Shown here piece after piece: positions 1 to 5,673 of a stretch of DNA of 9,033 nucleotides. Under the pieces are notes generated by a model. That model was not told the origin of the DNA. It ran no database searches and saw only the letters and a program-made list of their open reading frames with translations. The translations under genes were made by a program, and so were the position numbers. The stretch's first letter is position 1, and each line of letters opens with the position of its first letter. Source of the stretch: Anaerolineae bacterium (lineage in GTDB: Bacteria; Chloroflexota; Anaerolineae; Aggregatilineales; Phototrophicaceae); assembly GCA_028284565.1 (NCBI GenBank), contig JANQRM010000537.1:1-9033 (forward strand), given 5' to 3'.

Positions 1-2310
1 TTCTGTACCGTTAACTATGCCAGAACCATTGACAGTGAGGAAATATGCGCCCTCGTCATTCGGTGTGAAGACGGCTTCGTAACGTCCCGGTGCGACCTGT
101 TGCAAGGGAAGTCGTTGGCTCTCCCCTTCTGGATTGAGTAGGGAGGTATTCAAATTCAAGCCGTTGAGGAATGTCCCATCATCATTACGGGCATCCACGA
201 TGATACGAGCTTGGGCATTTTCCATGATGACCCGTGTTTCGAGGTTGCTCGTGGCACTTTCGTTGATTGTCCAGCTAATCGTCTGTCCCCAGAAGCGAGA
301 GAATTCTCCCCACTGAATCCAATTTGCACCCCAGCGTGCGGTGGCATCCCCCGTATAAACCACTGCACGACCTAGCCCATATTGCCAACTGGCGAGAATC
401 GGGTCAGCGAAAGGTTCGGGGGAACGTAAGATGACTTGTGCAGCAGCTTTTTCGGTAGTAGCGACATAGCCACGCAATTGTGGGAAGCCTCCAATGCCAT
501 CAATCATGGGACTATTGGCACTGACAATCGGTGTGAAGGGGTCTTCGATGAGATACGAGCGTGTTGCTAGAACGGTCTCTAAGGTGAAGATGGTCGGTAT
601 CTGGTCAATAGACGAGACACGATGATAATTACCATTGCCTGCATCTGCCATCGCTTGAAGGAAAGAAGCTGGATTTGCCCCGATAGCGATGATAGAAGTC
701 GTGACATCGAAGTCATTAAAAAGTTCTTCTGCCAACTCCACTAAGCCGAGGGGACGTGAACCGCCATCTGTGAGCAAGATAATGTGTTTGCGGTCTGATT
801 CTTGGTCCACAATGTCCCGACGTACCAATTGCATCCCCGCCATGATGTCTGTCCCACCACCAGGTCGTAGAGTATTCACACGGCGGATAATATCGGAGGC
901 GTCAAATATCGGTTGGAACTCTACGACCCATGCCCCGCCCGTATCGAATGTGCCGACAGCGGCATTATCGGTGGGTTGGAGTAAGGAGAGTGAGAGGGTG
1001 ATGGCTTTTTTGGCGAGTTCCAAATTGGAGACGTTGCTTGAACCTGTCGCCCCCATACTTCCAGAACGATCAATGAGATAGGCAATCGTCAATTGTGGGA
1101 GACGTTGCTGGTCTTTGATTTGCATTTCAACGGGGAGCGTTTCTTCAAGCGGGGTCTGATAGTAGCCCCCCGGCGCAAAGGAGTCAGGCCCACCAATGAC
1201 GACCAAACCACCCCCTAAGTTGGCAACGTATTGGTCTAGCAATTCCATTTGGGCTATGGATAAATCGGTTGCTGGGACATTGGCGAGTATCACGCTTTTG
1301 TAATCGGCTAGTCCACTCATTCGTAAGGGGAGATTACCAGGTGATATGACATCGACTATTAAGCCTGCTTGTTCGAGTGCAGGGAGCAGGTGTTCATATT
1401 CTGTTGCTTCGCTACTGACGAGCAAGATACGTGCGGGTCCCACGACTTGGCTAAATGCAGACAGTTGATTGTTTTCTCCAAAGTCATCTTTTTCATCAGG
1501 GATAACCACCTGTGCAGAAAAGTCGAGGAATCCACTGGTATCGCTAGTTTGGGTCAACGTATAGCGGGTAATACCGGATTGCAGATTGATGGTTTCTTCA
1601 TGAATGAGACTCCCACCAGAGAAGATGAATAGTGTTGCAGGCGTTGCTTCTTCCGCTTCAATACTGACGGAGACATCGAATTGCTGATTCTCTCCGACAC
1701 GACTCGGGGCATCTAAGTTGGTGATGCGGACATCCGGGGCAAGTTCACGGAAAAATGGTACATAGCTAATTTCGACCCCAGCGGCTTGAGCGCGTTGGGC
1801 GCGGGCTAGGGTATCGCCTCGTGTGGGTTGCCCATCACTCAGAATCACGATTCGGCGTGTGGCATCGGGCGGGAACATGGACAGCGCGGTTTGGATGGCA
1901 TTGGCAATGTCGGTGTGAGTTGTCACCGGAACTGAGGTAAAGTCTTCGACTTCGGTGACGATATTGAAGGTCGTTTCCGGTTGGGCGTTTGATCCAAAGA
2001 GGACGATTGCCCATTCGTCATCGGGCGGTTTGTTTTGGATGGACTCGCGGATAAATTCGAGTTGGGCTTCTTGAACATTGTTGCCCATACTATCGGAGAC
2101 ATCGACAAGGTAAACGACTGCCAACTTATCGACCGCTTGAACGACCTGTAAGCCGGAAATCGCAAGGACAATCAAGATAATTATGGTGCTACGCAAGATA
2201 AGACTGAGGATGTCGCGCGTCCGACGGAAGGCATAACGCGGAAAGCCGATGTACCAGATGATCGGAAGCGTCAGGAGTAAGGCTAAAGCTAAAGGTGTTG
2301 CGATTCGCAT
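1..2310 (-). CDS. Membrane-anchored protein with two VWA domains and a split glutamine-amidotransferase-like domain (C-terminus off the window)
   Basis: The frame stays open for 770 codons from ATG at 2310-2308 to base 1, so the stop lies outside. AGGA at 2322-2319 sits 8 nt before the ATG and supports this start. Two hydrophobic stretches (about residues 5-23 and 34-54) precede VWA domain 1, which has a full MIDAS metal site: DVSDS at 70-74, Thr133 and Asp159. A beta-sandwich-like stretch (about 190-285) follows, then a Rossmann-like segment (about 291-398) ending in a Gly-rich VVIGGPDSF motif. VWA domain 2 (about 408-580) also keeps a full MIDAS (DRSGS at 414-418, Thr487, Asp515). The segment at about 610-685, with GLGRAVVYTGD and several Trp, resembles the second half of the amidotransferase-like fold, so VWA 2 appears inserted into it. 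Related proteins are BatA-like or COG5426-like membrane proteins of unknown substrate. Intact metal sites suggest extracytoplasmic protein binding. The function is inferred; the domain calls are firm. Confidence 0.88.
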   Translation of the reverse strand, partial: MRIATPLALALLLTLPIIWYIGFPRYAFRRTRDILSLILRSTIIILIVLAISGLQVVQAVDKLAVVYLVDVSDSMGNNVQEAQLEFIRESIQNKPPDDEWAIVLFGSNAQPETTFNIVTEVEDFTSVPVTTHTDIANAIQTALSMFPPDATRRIVILSDGQPTRGDTLARAQRAQAAGVEISYVPFFRELAPDVRITNLDAPSRVGENQQFDVSVSIEAEEATPATLFIFSGGSLIHEETINLQSGITRYTLTQTSDTSGFLDFSAQVVIPDEKDDFGENNQLSAFSQVVGPARILLVSSEATEYEHLLPALEQAGLIVDVISPGNLPLRMSGLADYKSVILANVPATDLSIAQMELLDQYVANLGGGLVVIGGPDSFAPGGYYQTPLEETLPVEMQIKDQQRLPQLTIAYLIDRSGSMGATGSSNVSNLELAKKAITLSLSLLQPTDNAAVGTFDTGGAWVVEFQPIFDASDIIRRVNTLRPGGGTDIMAGMQLVRRDIVDQESDRKHIILLTDGGSRPLGLVELAEELFNDFDVTTSIIAIGANPASFLQAMADAGNGNYHRVSSIDQIPTIFTLETVLATRSYLIEDPFTPIVSANSPMIDGIGGFPQLRGYVATTEKAAAQVILRSPEPFADPILASWQYGLGRAVVYTGDATARWGANWIQWGEFSRFWGQTISWTINESATSNLETRVIMENAQARIIVDARNDDGTFLNGLNLNTSLLNPEGESQRLPLQQVAPGRYEAVFTPNDEGAYFLTVNGSGIVNGTE

Positions 2311-2370
2311 GGGGTTCGTCCTATCTGCGCCTACATTCTAGCGAGAAGCTAATGGAGTCGGTAGTCCCAT

Positions 2371-3246
2371 TTAGGGATTGGTGACAATAGGACGTGATGG
2401 TTTGAGAGCAATCAACACGCCGACAATAACGACGATACTGCCAATTATCTGTAATTCGGTTGGAATTTCATTGAAAAAGAAGAAAGCAAATATCCCCCCA
2501 CCGATGACGGTCAGTTGGAAGGCGATAGACACTGTCGTCGCCGAGTAGGTCTGTAAACTGAGATTAATGAAAATATGCCCCATGAGTTGAGCTATGAGGG
2601 TAATCATTACAACCCAGAAATAACCTGTCGCACTGTATCCCACAACAGACAAATTCGACAATAAGACAACAACTCCAGAGATGAGCATGGCACAAATAAA
2701 CACGAGCCAGCTATAGAGTAAGGAGGGTAATCTCATGCGAAATCTGCGCCCGATGATGACATAACAGGCAAAACATATTGCTCCAACCAGTGCAATTGTC
2801 GTTCCTAATAAGGGATTTGTCCCCAGATCGAGTGAGGTATCCGTACTACCGAGACCAATTAGAATAATGCCGATGATTGTGAGTGCCATGCCCATCCAAA
2901 TCTTGCGGGTCACAATGGCACTTAACAAGATGATTTCCAACACAATTACCCAGAGAGGTGCGGTGCGTCTGACTGTCGAAGTCACGAGGACACTGGCATA
3001 TTCCAGCGACCAGAATAATGCCATTAGATTTAAGGCGAGCCAGAAACCCGATGCACCAATCCAGAACCAATCCCCTCGGCTAATGGTCGGGATACTATAA
3101 GAATAGCGATTCCAAACGAAGGGAGTCATCACAATGATGGATAAGACTAGCCGAATGAAAATAATGACAATAGAGGGAATACCTTCGCCCTGTGCCATAC
3201 GAACGACAATCGGTGTGATTGCACCTGCAAAGAGGGAGAGACTCAA
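2371..3246 (-). CDS. EamA/DMT-superfamily membrane permease
   Basis: This is a 291-residue, highly hydrophobic protein with the two-repeat layout of EamA (DUF6) drug/metabolite transporters, which normally have 10 membrane helices and about 300 residues. Repeat 1 spans roughly residues 1-135 and includes the helix with the FIRLVLS motif and a helix-end segment RRTAPLWVIVLE. Repeat 2 spans about 145-285 and ends in NEIPTELQIIGSIVVIVG, a typical EamA C-terminal signature. The substrate cannot be read from sequence; relatives export amino acids, nucleosides or other metabolites. The start is doubtful. The frame given opens with TTG at 3246-3244, which cuts into the first helix, and no ATG or GTG lies upstream before the in-frame stop at 3297-3295. 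CTG at 3276-3274 or ATC at 3294-3292 would restore a full helix 1. The gene lies 55 bp after the thioesterase stop on the same strand, so translation may depend on coupling. Confidence 0.88.
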   Translation of the reverse strand: MSLSLFAGAITPIVVRMAQGEGIPSIVIIFIRLVLSIIVMTPFVWNRYSYSIPTISRGDWFWIGASGFWLALNLMALFWSLEYASVLVTSTVRRTAPLWVIVLEIILLSAIVTRKIWMGMALTIIGIILIGLGSTDTSLDLGTNPLLGTTIALVGAICFACYVIIGRRFRMRLPSLLYSWLVFICAMLISGVVVLLSNLSVVGYSATGYFWVVMITLIAQLMGHIFINLSLQTYSATTVSIAFQLTVIGGGIFAFFFFNEIPTELQIIGSIVVIVGVLIALKPSRPIVTNP

Positions 3247-3301
3247 AAAGAAAAAGGGGAGCGATGGACGTTTCAGATAATGCTTGCTTTCGATTTATGT
3301 C

Positions 3302-3739
3302 TTAGTTATCCAATGTGGTATCCCGACCCAATATTGCATCTTTCAAAAAGGTTTGCGAAACATCAACAAAAATCCCAGTGCTTTCGACAGCCACACTTCC
3401 ATCAGGTAAGCGTATCTCTCCACGTGTGAAGGCTTTGCGTCCTTCTATTCGCACTATCTCAGCAAAGACTTGTAATTCCACACCTAATGGTACAGGCTGA
3501 CGATAGTTCACATTCAAGTTCGCGGCGAGGACTTTTATGCCACTCTCCCAAACCGCCATGCCCATCGCTTCATCTAAGATAGATGCAGAGACTCCACCGT
3601 GAGCGTGCAACGGAGGTCCTTCTTGTTCTTCACGGAGGGTAATCGTTGCTTGCATGGTCGTGTCATCTTGCACGATGAGATGGAGGTCAAGCCATTTGGC
3701 GAAGCGTGACCCCCGGAACTGATAGGGTTGTTCTGGCAT
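3302..3739 (-). CDS. PaaI-family hotdog thioesterase
   Basis: This 145-residue protein has the length and core motif of the hotdog-fold 4HBT/PaaI acyl-CoA thioesterases. The signature HAHGGVSASILDEAMG lies at residues 45-60. His47-Gly48-Gly49 and Asp56-Glu57 match the HGG...DE region, where the acidic residue acts on the thioester in PaaI-like enzymes. A later stretch, NVNYRQPVPLG (about 75-86), is the usual second strand motif that lines the acyl/CoA site. No signal peptide is visible, so it should be cytoplasmic and act as a dimer or tetramer. AGGGA sits 7 nt upstream of the ATG and supports the start. The physiological acyl-CoA is unknown, and neighbouring genes give no pathway hint (permease downstream, AAA ATPase upstream). 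It may be the first gene of a transcript continuing into the permease and VWA genes. Confidence 0.9.
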   Translation of the reverse strand: MPEQPYQFRGSRFAKWLDLHLIVQDDTTMQATITLREEQEGPPLHAHGGVSASILDEAMGMAVWESGIKVLAANLNVNYRQPVPLGVELQVFAEIVRIEGRKAFTRGEIRLPDGSVAVESTGIFVDVSQTFLKDAILGRDTTLDN

Positions 3740-3774
3740 GGTGATGTCCCTGTTGTGTAACCAGATGCCACTCT

Positions 3775-3780
3775 ATCATA
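3775..3780 (-). promoter_or_regulatory. Possible -10 box for the thioesterase gene
   Basis: TATGAT on the minus strand (one mismatch to TATAAT) lies about 35 nt upstream of the thioesterase ATG, in the 162-bp gap after the AAA ATPase gene. No good -35 hexamer lies 16-18 nt upstream, so this is a weak call. If real, it would start a thioesterase-permease-VWA transcript. Confidence 0.3.
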
Positions 3781-3840
3781 GGTTATTGGAGAGAAACATA
3801 AGTGATTTAAGAAAAAGCAAACCGAGTTGGTGAAAGTGGA

Positions 3841-3858
3841 GTCGGCTGATGCGCCAAC
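3841..3858 (-). terminator. Weak hairpin downstream of the AAA ATPase gene
   Basis: Read on the minus strand, GTTGGC-GCATCA-GCCGAC can form a 6-bp stem (one G-U pair) with a 6-nt loop, 43 nt after the ATPase stop codon. It is not followed directly by a T-run; a T-rich stretch comes only about 25 nt later. It may slow or end transcription but lacks the classic intrinsic-terminator form. Confidence 0.2.
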
Positions 3859-3901
3859 ATGAAACCGACCCTGTTTCGCTCGATTGACTTTTCTTACAAA
3901 T

Positions 3902-5239
3902 TTAGGGATGGCTTTTGCCGTTGGAAAGCATTGTCCGTACCAAACCCATCGTTGACTTATGTGCAGTCAGGAAATTTTCCTTCGCGTCAATTTGGTTGGA
4001 CAGTGTATTCACAGATTCCTGCAAAATCGACAATGGCAAATCGTCATGTCCACGATAGGCTCCCATTGTCAGTGCATAAAGCGATACTTCCCGGATGAAT
4101 GCACCCGGCTTGCCAATCAGTTCCGGTACAATCGTACGGTGGTCGTCTTGCCACAGATCGCTCAAGTAGTTGCGCAGCATGCGTTCCGCTTCGTCTGCAT
4201 GTTCCTGTTCAGGGATGATAAATACACGATCAATTCGTCCGGGACGTTTCATCACACGGTTGTCGATTTTCTCTGGATGATTCGTGGTGGCTATCATGAC
4301 TGTGCCATGTGGATTCGTCGGCGTTTCCGAACCATCCAGCACATTGAGTAATTGCGCCTTGACTTCTTTGGCATCGCTATTGAGATAAGAATCGAACTCT
4401 TCCACAAGGATAATGGCGCGGGTTTCACAAGTGGATGCCATATCCAACGCCCGATGCACTTTCCAGAATTCCGCCCCATGATAATCCGCCCCAGAGACAT
4501 AGCAGACGAAATAGCCTTTGTCTAATGCCCACTTCGCAATCGCGGAGCAGAGCATCGTTTTGCCTGTACCGGGGACTCCTGCCAATAGGAGTTTGCGGAA
4601 AGGGTTAATATTCAGGCGGTCGTAAATCGCTACACCCTTCTCGAAGAAAGCATCAATATCATCCAGAATGCCTGATTTAATATCGTCTGGAAGAACGATG
4701 TCGTCCCAGTTGGTTGTTGCGGAGAAGCTGTTCGATGTCCCGCCAACAACGTAGACTTCTCCTAGATGCAACATCGCAGAGATGGCAATGCGATTACATT
4801 CTTTCTCAAAGGCAAGCCAATGAGTCGCATATTGTTTGGGAACGGATGCAAAGGCGACCATTGTGCAACAGAGTTCTTCATCGCTAATCCATGCCGATGC
4901 ATAGAGAACATCGAAGGAGTCTCCAGTTTCATTCGCAAATCGGAAGCGATAGGCTCCGGTGCGCTCATAGGGGCGTTTATCCACATACTTGACGAAGGAC
5001 GAAATCACTTCGCATTCAACGGTCTCGTAGCCTTGATAGGTGAAGCCATCACCTACCGCAAAGCCAGCCTCCAGATAACCTAAGACCAGCTGGTTACAAC
5101 ACGAATGATTGGATTGTTGGATTTGAATCGACTCCGCTTCGTCGGCTGGAAATTGTGTTTCTAACCAGCGACAGATTTTCTCATGCACGAAGCCCAGATA
5201 TTCAGTGTTTTCCTGTACCATTCTCAACCTGATACTCAT
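3902..5239 (-). CDS. AAA+ ATPase, BCS1-like core with unrecognised N-terminal domain
   Basis: The C-terminal half of this 445-residue protein is an AAA+ module. It has Walker A GVPGTGKT (221-228), Walker B IILVEE (276-281), sensor-1 Asn in ATTNHPEKID (317-326) and RPGRIDR (332-338) with candidate arginine fingers. A small helical lid region follows (about 345-420). The NHPEK...RPGR block and the acidic Glu280 in place of the usual Walker B Asp recall BCS1-type AAA proteins, which use LEDID-like motifs. Glu281, which activates water in the family, is kept, so ATP hydrolysis is expected. Residues 1-165 match nothing I recognise and contain Cys47, Cys48, Cys124 and Cys125; this part may choose the substrate. 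No signal peptide or membrane segment is evident, so it is probably a cytoplasmic remodelling ATPase. The start could instead be Met7 (5221-5219): AGG lies 6 nt before it, while the first ATG has no purine-rich site upstream. Confidence 0.9.
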   Translation of the reverse strand: MSIRLRMVQENTEYLGFVHEKICRWLETQFPADEAESIQIQQSNHSCCNQLVLGYLEAGFAVGDGFTYQGYETVECEVISSFVKYVDKRPYERTGAYRFRFANETGDSFDVLYASAWISDEELCCTMVAFASVPKQYATHWLAFEKECNRIAISAMLHLGEVYVVGGTSNSFSATTNWDDIVLPDDIKSGILDDIDAFFEKGVAIYDRLNINPFRKLLLAGVPGTGKTMLCSAIAKWALDKGYFVCYVSGADYHGAEFWKVHRALDMASTCETRAIILVEEFDSYLNSDAKEVKAQLLNVLDGSETPTNPHGTVMIATTNHPEKIDNRVMKRPGRIDRVFIIPEQEHADEAERMLRNYLSDLWQDDHRTIVPELIGKPGAFIREVSLYALTMGAYRGHDDLPLSILQESVNTLSNQIDAKENFLTAHKSTMGLVRTMLSNGKSHP

Positions 5240-5253
5240 TTATTTGAAGTTGA

Positions 5254-5268
5254 TTGGGAATATCCCAA
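5254..5268. promoter_or_regulatory. Perfect palindrome over the ATPase promoter start site (candidate operator)
   Basis: TTGGGA-ATA-TCCCAA is a perfect 6-bp inverted repeat with a 3-bp centre. It lies directly downstream of the predicted -10 box of the AAA ATPase gene and covers the expected transcription start. Its size and position fit the site of a dimeric repressor. It could also form a very short hairpin in the mRNA leader, but the 3-nt loop and AT centre make a DNA-binding site more likely. No regulator gene is in the window. Confidence 0.45.
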
Positions 5269-5275
5269 GTCTAAT
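5267..5275 (-). repeat. ATTAGACTT word, minus-strand copy of an inverted pair
   Basis: This 9-nt word lies just after the predicted -10 box of the ATPase promoter on the minus strand. An identical copy in opposite orientation covers the -10 region of the tRNA promoter at 5392-5400. The two copies form a perfect 9-bp inverted repeat bracketing the divergent promoter region. Confidence 0.5.
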
Positions 5276-5303
5276 CGTATCACAGATTAAAATAACTTGT
5301 CAA
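5274..5303 (-). promoter_or_regulatory. Sigma70-type promoter of the AAA ATPase gene
   Basis: On the minus strand, a consensus TTGACA (-35, 5303-5298) is followed after 18 nt by TACGAT (-10, 5279-5274). The -10 is preceded by TGA, an extended -10 element. The start site would fall near 5267, leaving a leader of about 28 nt to the first ATG or about 46 nt to Met7. The palindrome at 5254-5268 overlaps the start site, so the promoter may be repressed. Confidence 0.65.
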
Positions 5304-5370
5304 TAAGGCTCACTAAAGGTCGTAATAGGTTATATGCTTGCTTTTTGAGGAAGTCGATTTATATCTCATC

Positions 5371-5399
5371 TTGACAAACCTGATACTGCCTATTAGACT
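5371..5399 (+). promoter_or_regulatory. Sigma70-type promoter of tRNA-Phe
   Basis: A consensus TTGACA (5371-5376), a 17-nt spacer and TAGACT (5394-5399, 4 of 6 matches to TATAAT) lie just upstream of the tRNA. The expected start near 5406 leaves only about six nucleotides of 5' leader, as is usual for a single tRNA gene. It diverges from the ATPase promoter about 70 bp away. Confidence 0.7.
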
Positions 5400-5400
5400 T
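5392..5400 (+). repeat. ATTAGACTT word, plus-strand copy of an inverted pair
   Basis: This is the plus-strand copy of the word also found on the minus strand at 5267-5275. It contains the tRNA promoter -10 box, so its conservation may partly reflect promoter function. Confidence 0.5.
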
Positions 5401-5411
5401 TCATCTTACCT

Positions 5412-5484
5412 GCCGAGGTAGCTCAGTTGGTAGAGCATCGCACTGAAAATGCGGGTGTCGCCAGTTCAAGTCTGGCCCTCGGCA
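5412..5484 (+). tRNA. trnF: tRNA-Phe (anticodon GAA)
   Basis: A full 73-nt cloverleaf can be folded by eye. The acceptor stem is GCCGAGG with CCTCGGC. The D arm is GCTC-AGTTGGTA-GAGC. The anticodon stem TCGCA/TGCGG (one G-U pair) holds the loop CTGAAAA with anticodon GAA. The variable loop has five bases, the T arm is GCCAG-TTCAAGT-CTGGC, and the discriminator base is A. The 3' CCA is not encoded, so it must be added by a nucleotidyltransferase. The gene stands alone between its own promoter and terminator. Confidence 0.97.
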
Positions 5485-5487
5485 CAG

Positions 5488-5513
5488 AAAACCTGTCTCA
5501 TGGCGGGTTTTTT
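5488..5513 (+). terminator. Rho-independent terminator of tRNA-Phe
   Basis: AACCTGTC (5490-5497) pairs with GGCGGGTT (5502-5509) around a TCAT loop, giving an 8-bp stem with two G-U pairs. It runs straight into a six-T tract (5508-5513). It lies five bases after the tRNA, which fits a single-gene tRNA transcript and insulates the downstream secreted-protein genes. Confidence 0.8.
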
Positions 5514-5577
5514 GATTCGGTTATTAATGTTAGAACAGAAATCAGAAACATCCTCGCTTGTAACATTCTGTTAGGCA

Positions 5578-5583
5578 TATAAA
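5578..5583 (+). promoter_or_regulatory. Possible -10 box upstream of the first LysM protein gene
   Basis: TATAAA (5 of 6 matches) lies about 90 nt before the ATG in an AT-rich stretch. The best -35-like word, TTGTAA at 5558-5563, is only 14 nt upstream, too close for a standard promoter. A second candidate near 5620 carries TGTGATAC, also present at the ATPase promoter. The gene must start somewhere in 5514-5673, because the tRNA terminator precedes it, but the exact site is uncertain. Confidence 0.25.
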
Positions 5584-5673
5584 AAATTACAAAAAACATT
5601 TAGCGGGGTTACGATTTTGTGATACCGTGAAATCAATGGAACTTATGGGGTCAGGGAACCCAAGGATTCAATT

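Noticed and set aside
134..1632. Several plus-strand open frames of 60-130 codons
   Set aside because: They lie opposite the uninterrupted VWA protein frame and show no motif or ribosome-binding site.
3959..5083. Plus-strand open frames of 105 and 130 codons
   Set aside because: They are antisense to the AAA ATPase, whose motifs leave no doubt about the coding strand.
5412..5484. tRNA-Phe as an integration site for a mobile element
   Set aside because: No copy of the tRNA 3' end appears elsewhere in the window and no integrase gene is present.
5534..5572. Inverted pair AACAGAA / TTCTGTT upstream of the first LysM gene
   Set aside because: The arms are only 7 bp with a 25-nt gap in AT-rich sequence, which is easily expected by chance.
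5646..5662. Small hairpin GGGT-CAGGGA-ACCC just before the ribosome-binding site of the first LysM gene
   Set aside because: The stem has only four pairs, so a regulatory role cannot be argued from sequence alone.
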